This document shows positions 9,698-20,001 of a DNA stretch of 64,000 nucleotides, in pieces. This DNA comes from Archaeoglobales archaeon. Lineage in GTDB: Archaea > Halobacteriota > Archaeoglobi > Archaeoglobales > Archaeoglobaceae. The stretch lies in assembly GCA_003662995.1 (NCBI GenBank), contig QMZC01000001.1, forward strand, positions 1 through 64,000, given 5' to 3'. The notes under the pieces were generated by a model. That model was given only the letters and a program-made list of their open reading frames with translations, was not told where the DNA came from and did no database searches. Numbering within the stretch: the stretch's first letter is position 1; the number at the start of each line of letters is the position of its first letter. A program made the translations under genes and the position numbers.

Positions 9698-9727
9698 GTG
9701 AGATAGTATAATGTGAGATAGTATAAT
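9698..9727. repeat. 15-bp perfect tandem duplication
   Basis: GTGAGATAGTATAAT occurs twice back to back (9698-9712 and 9713-9727). It lies about 95 bases upstream of the giant surface-protein gene and in the same intergenic region as the 11-bp repeat. The TATAAT-like portion may add a promoter element. Confidence 0.85.
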
Positions 9728-9773
9728 AACCGAAAATTTTTTATTTTTTAAAAGAATTAATGATTAAAATTTG

Positions 9774-9790
9774 AGGTGCAAAACGCACCT
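9774..9790. promoter_or_regulatory. Small hairpin upstream of surface-protein gene
   Basis: AGGTGC (9774-9779) and GCACCT (9785-9790) form a perfect 6-bp inverted repeat around a 5-base loop, followed by TTTT. It lies 32 bases before the surface-protein ATG, so it may be an operator or a structured leader. A weak terminator for upstream read-through is also possible. Confidence 0.4.
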
Positions 9791-9821
9791 TTTCATCTAA
9801 TTTAGAAGCGGAGGAGTGGAT

Positions 9822-12800
9822 ATGAATGGCGTTGTTAAAACTCCAATAGCACTAATTATGCTTTTATTGTTGGTAGAAAGCGTTTCTGCTGCGGTAATTT
9901 GTGTAGATCAAAGCGGAAATGGAAATTGTACTTGTATGTCAATTAGCAATGCTAATACAACAATTCAGGAGGCTATAGACAGTGCATATCCAGGAGACAC
10001 AATTTTATGTTTGTCCTGGAGACTACAATGAAAACGTGGTTGTGGACAAAACATTGAGCTTAGTTGGGGTACATGGTTTCTCACAAACAAATGTTAGTGG
10101 AGTGCAACAACAAAACCCGTTTTTAATATAAGTGCTAATTATGTCAACGTAACTGGCTTTACAATACGTAATGGTACAATTGGTGTGTATGTAGGAAATA
10201 TTCAAGGCTGTAACATTTCATCAAATAAAATCGTTGGTAACAACATAGGAATTCAGATATCAGGCTCATATAACCTAATTTACAACAACTTCTTTGCCAA
10301 TTATCAGAATAATATTGTTGATAGTGGGTACAATTACTGGAATACTACCTTAAACTGCTTATCTGGACCAAACATAATCGGAGGAGCATGCATTGGAGGT
10401 AACTTCTGGAGCGATTATCAGGGAGACGACTACGATGGAAATGGAATCTCAGATGATCCAATACCTTACAATTCAAGTGGTAATATACAAAATGGAGGGG
10501 ATTATCTGCCATTGCTTGCCATCTATTTTGTTTCGCCAACCCCACAAAGCGGGAGTGCCACGAATTCAAACGTGACGATAAACGTAACCCACACGATTTC
10601 AAATTATGACACCGTCTTACTTAACTTCAGCGGAACAGAATACAACATAACTTCAACGTTGAATCATACAATTGACGTTAGTAAATATCAGGATGGCACC
10701 TACTGGTATTACGCTTGGATGAATGATACAGACGGAATGGCATACAGTACTGCTACAAGGTTTTTGATAATAGATAAAACACCACCGCTCTTCGACTTCT
10801 TCGAAACACCAAAACCACTTTCTTCGGTTTATGGAAATGTGGAAATTAAAGTTGCATTTCATGAGGAGGGTGGTTCGGGAATCGCAAATGTAATCTTCTA
10901 CTATAACAACGGGTCAGGAAACGTCCTTATAGGTTCATCAACTTCCCCAATTTCCGGACAACAGCACAATGGAATTTGGTATAGCGGAGTTTGGAATGTA
11001 ACTTGGGACACTTCGGGTTTGGCAGATGGTCCTTACACCTTAATAGCAAAGGCATACGACAATGCTAAAAATTCTGTTGAAGCTCCTCAGATAGACGTTA
11101 CTTTAGACAACGATAGACTTGCACTTTTCTGCAACGTATGCAAACCAATCTGTAACATTTATGGCAAACTACACGCATCTTGGAAGTCCTATAGACGACT
11201 CACAAGGTGGTGTTTGCAACATTACAATAAACTTCAAACAGCATGCAAAGACATCTATCTACACATCTACATTCCAAATAAAATACAACTCAACATCTAG
11301 GCTCTATGAATACACAAATTTCACCGGTTTTCCAGATTGGGGATTAATAAAGTATTCTATTACATGTAACAATACTGCCGGTTATGAAAATGAGACAAAA
11401 AATGCACAAACTTGGATTTTGTATTACAGAAGTAGAAGCGGACACATCTACAATTTGGAGACGGGTCAACCCGTTCCGAATGCCATAATTGAAGTTGAAG
11501 AGGAAATTCCAACAGAAGGAGGACCACCAACTACTGGATGGACGTACACGACAACATCAAATGACACTGGTTATTACGAAATAGTATTCAACGATACCAC
11601 CGACCCTCTTGGGTCAGTGTATCATATAGGAGCAAGAAACCAACAAGGAACCCTCACAACCCCCCTCTTACCACCTATGCCCGGGCCACTTCCCTTTGAA
11701 CCAAATGAAACAAGTATTAACATGTTTCTTGTGGAAGCTGCAAATCTGACCTTACATGCCCATAATGCATCGGGAGCGACAACCTTCAATGCTGAGATAT
11801 TTGACAGGAGTGCGAAGATGCCTATTAAAGTCCTTTCAAACGTTGGACCTCAAAACTACTCAATTCTGCTTCCAGCAGGAAGAGACTACGACATCGTAAT
11901 TTACAAAATGGCACCCCTCCCACGACATATCCATGGAACGATGCGAGTGGAAGTAAGTACATAAATGCGAACTTGACAGTTAACATGGTAACGGTAACTG
12001 GACACATGTTAGGCGTTACAAACGCAGAATACTACAACATAACGGCTTACATAGGTATAGGTTCTATTTTCCCAAGGGACTTTAATGCCGCCTTCAATCC
12101 ACAAATTAGTCAGGATAGTTACACTTTACATTTACCTGGGATGCCTAATGGAATAAGATACGTGCTTATTGCATATGCCAAAAACGATTCGGGATATTAC
12201 AGTGGGAGTGTTGAAATTACAGCGTACAGCGCCGACATACAGCAAGATATAACTTTATATCCGCTTTACGGTACATACAGGACGGGTGGAGACGTTAATA
12301 CGAGTAAAACAAGATTTGTCTTCGTTGATGACAATGGCTACAACATCACCGGTGTATTCGTGGAAGCAAACATAACGGAGCCTACGGGCTCAAGGACTTA
12401 CATATTCTCATCTCAGTCCCAAAACTACATCGATATACCCATAATTCAGGGTAGCAGTGTAATTTTAAACATATTTACTCCGAAATCTCCACCTAGGAAG
12501 AAAACAATTAGCTCAACCCTGCTTACAAGTAACGATACAATAACTTTAGTTCTTCCAAAAATGGAGTTTAAAGACCCAGAAACCAATAGTCCATTACAAA
12601 ACCTTAGCTTGAAGTTTATAAAGAGCAATTCAAACTGTAACACACCCTATCCATCTTCGGATTGCATAATATATGAAGTAAGTAACGCATCCAATTTCAA
12701 CCCATTAAAGGCTCTAATGGCTGGAAATCTAAACATAAGAACGGAGCAAAAATCAGGTATGGTTGTAGAATTTATTAACGTTGATTTAATTAACTCTGGA

Positions 12801-13841
12801 CCTCCCGATGCTCAATTCTCACCCAATGCAACAGAAAACATAACAACACAAGATACATTTGCTGAAGTCTGGAAAGTTGGTTCGTTTGCACCAGAAATCT
12901 ACGACTACGCTTTAATCGGGATACCATACAATGAGAGCAAACTAAGTGAAAACGCTCCGGTAAAAACTAAGTTTAAGTACCTGTACGATGATGAATTCAA
13001 CGTTATTTGGAATGCAAGCGTTAATAGCACGTCCGATGTAATTGCATTGGGGTATGGAGATTTCAACTTAGACTACTTTGGTGACGGTGTTACGTGTAGT
13101 GATACTTATACAACCTTAAACCCTTCAGGAGCTTGCTACAGGAACACTACAGATAACATGATCTGGTTTATAATCTCCCACTTCTCAGGGGGAGCGCCAC
13201 AAGTGGAAGGATACATCCCAGGACAAGAACCTACACCTACACCAACTCCGTCTGAAGGTGCTTATTCACCCTCACCAGAAATAACATCAATAACTGCTTC
13301 CTATCCTCCAATCGTGTCAGAAAACACAACCTTCAACGTTTCGGTAGAATTTGAAGCGACATTTTATTCATCCCTTGGAGCTACTATAGCTGTAACAACC
13401 CCAGAAGGGTGGAACTCCACATCTTTCAAAGTTGGAACCGTGAATTATGGGGGTGAAGGAAATGTTAGCGTGACAGTCCCCAAAGACGAGATTACAGGGA
13501 ATTATACAATAACGATATGTGTAGAGTCTTCTTTTGATTCTAAATGCGAAGATTTTAGCATTTACGTTGAAGGGGTCGCTCCTGAAAAGACACCAACTGA
13601 AACTGCAACACCGAGTCCTGAAATTACGCCTACTCCTGAGGAAACAGCAACAACTACTCCAACTGAAACTCCAACATCTATGGAAACTGTAACGCCAACT
13701 AAAACCGTAGAAAAAATGCCTACAAAACCAATACAAGCTGAAACGCCTAAAGAAAAACCTACCCAAATACAACCGGGATTTGAGATGATATTCGCGATTG
13801 CTGGATTGATAGCAGTGGCGTATTTACTAAGGAGAAAATAG
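9822..13841 (+). pseudogene. Giant PGF-CTERM surface protein gene with four frameshifts
   Basis: Five consecutive frames join into one protein of about 1,340 residues. It has a signal peptide (IALIMLLLLVESVSA), a right-handed beta-helix domain of NosD type (FTIRNGTIGVYVGN, NKIVGNNIGIQISGS, YNLIYNNFF), beta-sandwich regions with many N-x-S/T sites, and a Thr/Pro-rich stalk (PTPTPTP, ETPTSMETVTPTKT). It ends in PGF, a hydrophobic helix and RRK, the archaeosortase-A sorting signal. The frame breaks at 10003-10006 (one extra T), near 10085-10115, near 11112-11125, and at 11905-11908 (one A too few; restoring it gives YKNGTPP). A GGAGGAG site sets the ATG at 9822. It is either a pseudogene or an assembly artefact; the protein would be cell-wall anchored. 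Confidence 0.8.
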
Positions 13842-13899
13842 AGGATCGAATAATTTCATTTGAAATTTTTAATTTTAAAATCCTCTAAATTGACGGTTG

Positions 13900-14118
13900 C
13901 AAACGATATAATCGCTCCACTCAATGAATACATAAAATGAGGGGCAAATGATAATTCAGACTTTCTTTGCAAATTGATTCCGCATAGGACGCCTCATGAG
14001 GGCTTGCAATCCATTGAATCGATTACCATCTTCTCAAATCTTACAGATCGCTGTAGAGGGGCACGTCTCCGAAGAGAGAGTAGTTCAGGCAAGTCTCAAT
14101 CAAATCTTCTGTTGACAT
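13900..14118 (-). pseudogene. Decayed gene remnant in a 458-bp gene-free stretch
   Basis: The stretch 13842-14299 has no intact gene. On the minus strand an ATG at 14118 opens MSTEDLIETCLNYSLFGD and VPLYSDL, stopping at 14041. Protein-like pieces then continue in other frames (FEKMV, FNGLQALMRRP, CKESLNYHLPLIL) to about 13900. This resembles a short helical motif (STEELIEACLNYP...GFNGL) that I have seen in uncharacterised secreted proteins, but I cannot name the family. Several indels would be needed to rejoin it. The rest of the stretch is AT-rich and featureless. Confidence 0.4.
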
Positions 14119-14299
14119 GTTTTTGAGTATGTTTTCAGCTTATCAATAAAGTTAAATTAAAAAATTTAGAAACAGAGTAAAAATAAAATTATACAGCATA
14201 AAAGCTAAGAACCCAAATAACCAATAGGAACATAGATAGCTTGCTCTTAATTACTTCTATTTCGTTAAATTTAACATAAAACAAAAGGAGGTGATGAAA

Positions 14300-14689
14300 A
14301 TGGAGATAATTGCAAAGCCTAAGGGTGGGAATGTTGATAAAATGGCTGAAAAGGTATTTTTGGAGTGTTTGAACATCCTAGGTGGTTTGAAGAAACTCAT
14401 AGAATACAGAAATCTTACTTGGCTACCGTCGTTAGCAGAATCTTCATACGTCATCGTTTTGAAGAATGAGGCGTTTAAAACTTATGCTGAAATTGCAAGA
14501 GAGTTGGGAATTACGGAACAGACTGCAAAGAACATCGCTACTGCTGATGAGGCAAAAGTGAAAAAGTACTTGGAAGGTGAATTGGAAAAGCCAAATGAAC
14601 ACATTGCCGGTGGGATTGCGAAGCTTGCTTACAACAAATTGAAGAGAGAAGGTAGGTTGGATGAAGAAGAAGTGGTTATAAAGAATTAG
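14300..14689 (+). CDS. Small helix-turn-helix protein
   Basis: About 129 residues, all helical in appearance. A helix-turn-helix is visible at TYAEIARELGITEQTAKNI (residues 60-80), followed by a charged helix. It resembles an archaeal 'probable regulatory domain' family often found near KaiC genes (TIGR03879), but the match is from memory. The strong GGAGGTG at 14287-14293 points to the ATG at 14300; GTG 14291 and ATG 14294 are too close. The next small gene starts 10 bases after its stop, so the two probably form an operon. Confidence 0.65.
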   Translation: MEIIAKPKGGNVDKMAEKVFLECLNILGGLKKLIEYRNLTWLPSLAESSYVIVLKNEAFKTYAEIARELGITEQTAKNIATADEAKVKKYLEGELEKPNEHIAGGIAKLAYNKLKREGRLDEEEVVIKN

Positions 14690-14698
14690 GAAATCGAA

Positions 14699-14899
14699 GT
14701 GCTGGACATAGATTGGGCTGTACATGTATTGGCTAAGGTAAAAGGATTGGATTTTCCAGTTGGCAAGGATGAATTGATAGAGAGGCTTAAAGGAATGATT
14801 ATAAAGGGCAAGAAAATTGAAGACATCCTAAGCAAAATAGATTATCCAATTAGGACTCCAGCAGAGTTGCTGCACAAAATTAGGGAAAAGCTAGCTTAA
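14699..14899 (+). CDS. Small helical protein, possibly DUF2795-like
   Basis: A 66-residue protein starting with GTG. The pattern KGLDFPVGKDELIERLKG then IRTPAELLHKI resembles DUF2795-type small proteins, in which 'GVDFPxxKxELVE' leads into a 'YxSPAEV' segment. No catalytic motif is present. It follows the helix-turn-helix gene by 10 bases and its 3' end overlaps the mobB stop by 9 bases on the other strand. Confidence 0.55.
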   Translation: MLDIDWAVHVLAKVKGLDFPVGKDELIERLKGMIIKGKKIEDILSKIDYPIRTPAELLHKIREKLA

Positions 14900-15361
14900 A
14901 ACATTCAAGTATTTTAAAACAAATTCAACCAATCCGTCCAATTCATCCTTCCTGAAACAAACGTAGCCATCAATTGAAACATCAGACACTACCGCCAATA
15001 TCTTACCCTTTTTGTACCTCTCTAAATTACCACTATTCAAAACAACAATCCTATCCTTCCCAGCATCGTTAAATCCTTCGGTAATAACAACATCGTAATC
15101 CTTCAAATAATGCTCGTAAATCTCATCAAAATCCTCGTTGTATTGCCTTTTAATCAAAGCCAGCTTATTTTTAGATGATAAAACAACATCAGCCCCACTC
15201 TGGTAAATCTTCCAAGAATCCTTTCCTTCCCTATCAATCTCGAAACCGTGGGTGTGCTTTACAACAACAACTTTCAAACCCTTCGATTTTAAAACAGAAA
15301 CTAATCTTGTCACTATCGTTGTTTTTCCACTCTTAGAATCTCCAACTATACTGAGTATCAT
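14891..15361 (-). CDS. mobB: Molybdopterin-guanine dinucleotide biosynthesis protein B
   Basis: MobB is a P-loop GTPase that helps MobA attach GMP to molybdopterin. The Walker A motif VGDSKSGKTTIVTRL lies at residues 6-20, followed by the family motif VVKHTHGFEIDREGKDSW near residues 36-53. VVITEGFND near residue 95 is the conserved TEG segment. The length of 156 residues is normal. It starts one base downstream of the aCPSF1 stop, on the same strand, so it is probably co-transcribed. It implies molybdenum or tungsten enzymes elsewhere. Confidence 0.9.
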   Translation of the reverse strand: MILSIVGDSKSGKTTIVTRLVSVLKSKGLKVVVVKHTHGFEIDREGKDSWKIYQSGADVVLSSKNKLALIKRQYNEDFDEIYEHYLKDYDVVITEGFNDAGKDRIVVLNSGNLERYKKGKILAVVSDVSIDGYVCFRKDELDGLVEFVLKYLNVLS

Positions 15362-15362
15362 G

Positions 15363-17264
15363 TCAAATAAACCTTATCGTTTCAAGGTTCATTGGTGCTT
15401 TGGTTTCAACCCTGTAAGTCTTGTAAATGCTTGATGCCAAGTCGATGCACTTGCTCTCATCTCCATGAACCGTTATAACCTTTTCAGGCTTTTGGCTTAA
15501 AGCCCTTACGTAGTTCATCAACTGCTTTCTATCTGAGTGTCCAGAGAAGCCATCAACGGTCTCAATCTCCATCTTAACTTCTACAACCTCTCTCCTTCCA
15601 TTAGTCGGGAATGGAACTTCTTTCCATCCCTTCTGTATTCTCCTGCCCAAGGTCCCCTCAGCTTGGTAACCAACGAAGACCAACGTGTTTCTTTCATCAG
15701 GAGCTAAAGCTCTGAAGTACTCCATCACAGGCCCACCATTCAACATACCAGAGGTTGCAAGGATTACTGATGGTGTGGAATCTTCAATAACCTCCTGCCT
15801 CTTTGATGGTGAGTCAACTCTAACAAAGCTCTCACTTATAAATGGATTTACGCCGTGGTGGAAAATTAAATCCCTGAGGTGGGCATTCAGGTATTCAGGA
15901 TAGGCTGTGTGTATGGCTGTAGCCTCATATATCATTCCATCAAGATAAACTACAGTCTCCTCAAGTTTCTCATTCCTTATTGCCTCCTCCAACGCAATCA
16001 TCACTTCCTGACTTCTACCAACGGCAAACGTTGGGATTAAAACCTTTCCACCCCTTTTTACTGTTCTATCAATAATCTGAACGAGTTTTTCCTCAGCCTC
16101 CTTTCTGCTCGGCTGGAAGTCGTTGCTACCACCGTACGTTGCCTCCATGATTAAAGCTTCCAGCCTTGGAAAGTGAATTTCGGCTCTATCAAACAATCTC
16201 GTCCTCTCAAACTTGAAATCACCAGTAAAAGCGATGTTGTACAATCCCTCACCAATATGGAAGTGTGCGATTGCAGAGCCTAAGATGTGTCCAGCGTTGT
16301 AGAAAGTGAGCCTCACATCAGGGCTTATGTCTGTAACAACTCCATAATCCAAAGTTATCGTGTGTTTTAATGCTTCCCTTATAAAAGATGATTCGTAAGG
16401 TGTTGGATTACCTTCCCTTGCAGCAACTTCAATGAAATCCAACTGTAGCAACACCATCAAATCTCTCGTTGGGGGAGTCATGTAGATTGGTCCCTTGTAC
16501 CCATACTTGTACAATATTGGAATTAGCCCGCAATGGTCTAAGTGAGCATGTGTAATGACGACCGCATCAATACTATCCAAAGGCTGGATTTCTGGAATGT
16601 ATAGGTAGGGAGAATGTTGGATGTTGCTAACATTGACACCACACTCTATCAGTACCTTGCTTTCAGGAGTCTGTAGTAAATAGCAACTCCTCCCAACCTC
16701 TCTTGAACCACCCAAAAATGTGACTCTCACCCATTTCTCATCGTATATCGTTCCTCTGTGTATCTTTTCACCAATTCTCTTTAGAATTTCCTTCCTTTCA
16801 TCTTTAACACTCAATAAATAGTTCCTTATGTTGCTAATCGTTTTGGATTGGATTGGTGGAGTTCTTATAACTCTAGGACTCCAACCAACAGCTTTCATTA
16901 TTTCTCTGAATGTGATTCCTTGTTTTCCTATGACAACTCCAGGTTTCTCAGCTTCTATGATTACCTCTCCATTCTCTTCGTCAAAGAAAAAGTTTGTTAT
17001 GTTGGCATCTTCAGGAACTATTTGTTTTATTATCTCCTTAGCTTCTTCTGGCGGTTTCAAACTCTTGGGATCGGGTCTTACAATAATTCTCTTCCTCAAA
17101 TCCTTCGCAAGTTTTTTGACTACGTCAACTTCAGCAAACTCCTGAGGATTTTCAACGTAGATAACCAAAACTGGCCCCTCAAACTCAATGTTCTTTACTT
17201 TTACATTTACAGGCAACGATTCCTTTACTTTCTGCTTTAACTCAGACAAATACTTCTTTGTCAT
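15363..17264 (-). CDS. Beta-CASP ribonuclease aCPSF1
   Basis: aCPSF1 is the archaeal metallo-beta-lactamase/beta-CASP ribonuclease that cleaves U-rich 3' ends and drives transcription termination. The N-terminal 150 residues carry two KH-like RNA-binding domains ([15 protein letters not shown]). The metal-binding motif [12 protein letters not shown] lies near residue 238, and further motifs include [18 protein letters not shown] and SGHSDRKQL. The length of 633 residues is typical. It lies 21 bases after psmB on the same strand, and mobB follows. Confidence 0.95.
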   Translation of the reverse strand: MTKKYLSELKQKVKESLPVNVKVKNIEFEGPVLVIYVENPQEFAEVDVVKKLAKDLRKRIIVRPDPKSLKPPEEAKEIIKQIVPEDANITNFFFDEENGEVIIEAEKPGVVIGKQGITFREIMKAVGWSPRVIRTPPIQSKTISNIRNYLLSVKDERKEILKRIGEKIHRGTIYDEKWVRVTFLGGSREVGRSCYLLQTPESKVLIECGVNVSNIQHSPYLYIPEIQPLDSIDAVVITHAHLDHCGLIPILYKYGYKGPIYMTPPTRDLMVLLQLDFIEVAAREGNPTPYESSFIREALKHTITLDYGVVTDISPDVRLTFYNAGHILGSAIAHFHIGEGLYNIAFTGDFKFERTRLFDRAEIHFPRLEALIMEATYGGSNDFQPSRKEAEEKLVQIIDRTVKRGGKVLIPTFAVGRSQEVMIALEEAIRNEKLEETVVYLDGMIYEATAIHTAYPEYLNAHLRDLIFHHGVNPFISESFVRVDSPSKRQEVIEDSTPSVILATSGMLNGGPVMEYFRALAPDERNTLVFVGYQAEGTLGRRIQKGWKEVPFPTNGRREVVEVKMEIETVDGFSGHSDRKQLMNYVRALSQKPEKVITVHGDESKCIDLASSIYKTYRVETKAPMNLETIRFI

Positions 17265-17285
17265 TCCTTAATATACCAAACAATC

Positions 17286-17921
17286 CTACTTTGAAAACTT
17301 CTTAATAACCTCATCAACCTCTTCAGGCGTGTATTGGTAATATTCCTTCTCAGTAATCTTTACAACATCGATCCCATCTCCAGAAGCAGAATCCCTTTTC
17401 ATCGCTGAGTAAATTGCTCTTACTACAAGCTCTACCGCATTATCAACATCCATCTCTGGTGTGAATCTGTCTTCAAGAACGCCATATGCTGTTAAACTTC
17501 CAGAACCCGTAGCGACAATATCCTTCTCTTCAATAGCCCCGCCAATTGGGTCTATGGAATAAACACTCGCCCCCCTATCGTCAACACCACCTATGAGCAA
17601 TTGCACGAAGTAGGGGAAGTATCTTACTGAATTTAGCAAGTTGGAAGTCATCGTCGCTATTGCTTTGACCGATGGTTTTTCTTCTTTTTTTATTTCATAG
17701 AGATTAGCTTCTACAGTTATCAACCTTGCCAAGAACTGTGCATCTCCAACACTTCCAGCAGTTGTCATTGCTATTCTGTCAGCAATCTGGTAAATTTTTT
17801 TAGCCCTCCTGCTTGCTATAAAACTTCCCATAGTAGCTCTTTTTTCGGTAGCCAGCACTATCCCGTCCTTACAGATTAATCCTACGGTTGTAGTTCCTTT
17901 ATATATCTTGTCCTGCATCAT
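17286..17921 (-). CDS. psmB: Proteasome beta subunit
   Basis: The catalytic beta subunit of the 20S proteasome. A short propeptide (MQDKIYKG) precedes the TTTVGL start of the mature protein, whose first Thr becomes the N-terminal nucleophile after autocleavage. The Lys of ATEKRATMG and the SGS segment VATGSGSLTAYG are in place. The length of 211 residues is standard. It heads the psmB-aCPSF1-mobB transcript and is divergent from the RCK-DHH gene. The alpha subunit is elsewhere. Confidence 0.95.
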   Translation of the reverse strand: MMQDKIYKGTTTVGLICKDGIVLATEKRATMGSFIASRRAKKIYQIADRIAMTTAGSVGDAQFLARLITVEANLYEIKKEEKPSVKAIATMTSNLLNSVRYFPYFVQLLIGGVDDRGASVYSIDPIGGAIEEKDIVATGSGSLTAYGVLEDRFTPEMDVDNAVELVVRAIYSAMKRDSASGDGIDVVKITEKEYYQYTPEEVDEVIKKFSK

Positions 17922-18077
17922 ACTCTATCACTTCTTACTTTTTGAATTTTAAAAAAGCCATTAGGCTAATAAAGAGTTAACAAACTGCTTTTTAAAACTT
18001 TCGATGTTTTGGATTTTTTATACATCTGCATTTTTAACAACACTTTTAAATATTCCTTGGTAAAAGGAATTTTCGAA

Positions 18078-19511
18078 ATGGATGAAGATGAACACGATAA
18101 GGATTATGAATACGTAGTAATTGGTTGTGGTGCCACGGGATTTAGTGTGATTAAAGAGCTTGCAAGAAAAAACAAGAGAGTTTTGGCTATTGATTCATCA
18201 GTTGAACGAATTGAGGTTTTGAAAGATCAGGAATATGATGCAATAGTGGGTGATGCAACAGAGGATGAAATTTACAAAACGATAGACATTTTCAAGGTTT
18301 CCGTGATCTTGGTTTTAACGCCGAGTGTGGAAATAAATGCTGAGGCTATCAAAAAGATTAGGAAATTGAGTAAAGAAATTTTCATAATTTCTAGGGCAAC
18401 AAATCAAAAAACAAAGGAGGAACTGGAGGTTTTGGGCGCTGATTTCGTTGTAACACCACAAGATGCGATGAAAAACGCCATAATAAATGCTGTTGAAGAA
18501 ATTGATACTTATAGAAGGGTTAAAAAATTCAAGGAAGTTTTGAAAAATATAGACGGAAAACTTGGGATATTTACTCACGACAACCCCGATCCAGATGCTA
18601 TTTCATCCGCCCTAGCTTTGAAGGAGATAGCCAAACACTTTGGTGTTGAGTCTGACATTCTTTACTATGGTGAAATATTCCATCAAAAGAATAGAGCAAT
18701 GGTAAACCTGCTTGAGATTGAATTAATCAGAGCTGATGAGGCTGATTTGAGCAACTATTCAAAGTTTGCTTTGGTGGATTCATCAAATGTTGGAGCGAAC
18801 AATTCCATTCCTAAGGACGTTAAGTTGAGCATCGTTATCGATCACCATCCCGCCGAAGGTGTCGAGGCTGAATACGTTGATCTTAGAGATGATGTTGGAG
18901 CGGCAGCGACAATAATGACGGAGTATTTGGAGCAATTAAAGATTGTTCCAAGCAGAACTTTAGCCACGGCTCTTTTCTTTGGAATTAAAAGTGAAACAGA
19001 TGAGTTTAAAAGAAACACGAGGACATCAGACTTTACGGCAGCAGCTTTTCTGTACCCATTTGTTGATCACGAGATGATCGAGAAGATGGAGGGTCCAGCA
19101 ATCTCAACAGAAACTCTAGATGTATTGGGAATGGCTATCAAAAACAGACAGGTTTATTCGAGCTTTTTAATCACTTTTGCTGGATTTATCAATGATAGAG
19201 ATTCACTACCGCAGGCTGCAGACTTCCTTTTAAGGCTTGAAGGCATTTCAACAGTTTTAGTATTTGGAATTCTAAAAGACATGGTTTATCTGTCAGCAAG
19301 AAACAGAGATGTGAGGATAAACATTGGAGAAGTCTTAAAGAGGGCTTTTGGTGATGTTGGAAGTGCAGGCGGTCATGCACATGCTGCTGGTGGTCAGATT
19401 CCCTTGGGCATATTTGGTGAGGTGACAGACAGAGAATCTCTGAGTAAGTTAATTACAGAGGCAATCAAGAAGAAGTTTTTAAACGCAGTTGGAATTGAAG
19501 TTTCTACTTAA
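18078..19511 (+). CDS. RCK_N (TrkA-N)-DHH-DHHA1 fusion protein
   Basis: The first 130 residues are a Rossmann NAD-binding TrkA-N/RCK domain (YVVIGCGATGFSVIKEL, then VGDATEDE). A DHH phosphoesterase domain follows with HDNPDPDAISSALAL and VIDHHPAEG. The C-terminal DHHA1 domain has SAGGHAHAAGG. RCK domains bind nucleotides and sense redox state or cyclic dinucleotides; DHH-DHHA1 proteins hydrolyse c-di-AMP, pAp or short oligonucleotides. A nucleotide-second-messenger phosphodiesterase is therefore a reasonable inference. The frame is open upstream to TTG 18009, but ATG 18078 after AAAGGA fits the domain start. Confidence 0.85.
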   Translation: MDEDEHDKDYEYVVIGCGATGFSVIKELARKNKRVLAIDSSVERIEVLKDQEYDAIVGDATEDEIYKTIDIFKVSVILVLTPSVEINAEAIKKIRKLSKEIFIISRATNQKTKEELEVLGADFVVTPQDAMKNAIINAVEEIDTYRRVKKFKEVLKNIDGKLGIFTHDNPDPDAISSALALKEIAKHFGVESDILYYGEIFHQKNRAMVNLLEIELIRADEADLSNYSKFALVDSSNVGANNSIPKDVKLSIVIDHHPAEGVEAEYVDLRDDVGAAATIMTEYLEQLKIVPSRTLATALFFGIKSETDEFKRNTRTSDFTAAAFLYPFVDHEMIEKMEGPAISTETLDVLGMAIKNRQVYSSFLITFAGFINDRDSLPQAADFLLRLEGISTVLVFGILKDMVYLSARNRDVRINIGEVLKRAFGDVGSAGGHAHAAGGQIPLGIFGEVTDRESLSKLITEAIKKKFLNAVGIEVST

Positions 19512-19908
19512 ACACGTACATCTCAGGAATCCTTGTTGAGTCGTTAATTTGGAACATAATGCTGTTATTTATGTTAATTCTAATAGGCAGGGGTGTTGTA
19601 AGGTTCACACCTTGGAAGTAGTAGTAATCACCTTCATTGATTATGTTAAATTCAAGAACTGCGTGTGTTGAATCCACTTTTACAATCTTAAAATCAGTAC
19701 TGTTACTCAACAAACTCAACACCACATTGCCAACATCATCACACCCAAACAAAAAAGCGTTAATTTTTTGAAAGGGGTCGAGGGAGTAATGAAAAACAAC
19801 CGTAACGTTGTCTTGTGAATATACCACATCGGCTAAAGTTACATTTAATCCTGAAAGTGCAACAAGGCTAAGCATCAATACCGTGAGCATTACATTACCA
19901 ATAATCAA
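19504..19908 (-). CDS. Small secreted protein, unknown function
   Basis: A protein of 134 residues with a signal peptide (VMLTVLMLSLVALSGLNVTLA) and a beta-rich, N-x-S/T-containing mature part. No membrane anchor follows, so it is probably released or held by partners. Its 3' end overlaps the stop of the RCK-DHH gene by 8 bases on the other strand. Its start faces another small secreted-protein gene divergently across 93 bases. No family is recognised. Confidence 0.55.
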   Translation of the reverse strand: MIIGNVMLTVLMLSLVALSGLNVTLADVVYSQDNVTVVFHYSLDPFQKINAFLFGCDDVGNVVLSLLSNSTDFKIVKVDSTHAVLEFNIINEGDYYYFQGVNLTTPLPIRININNSIMFQINDSTRIPEMYVFK

Positions 19909-20001
19909 CAGAATTTAAATATTACTGATACAACGCCAAAAATTAATTAATTTTAGAAATTAATTGGAAAATATTATATATGCATAATGTATCTAATTTT
20001 T

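Noticed and set aside
9580-9727. The tandem repeats as the start of a CRISPR array
   Set aside because: Units of 11 and 15 bp abut without spacers and occur only twice.
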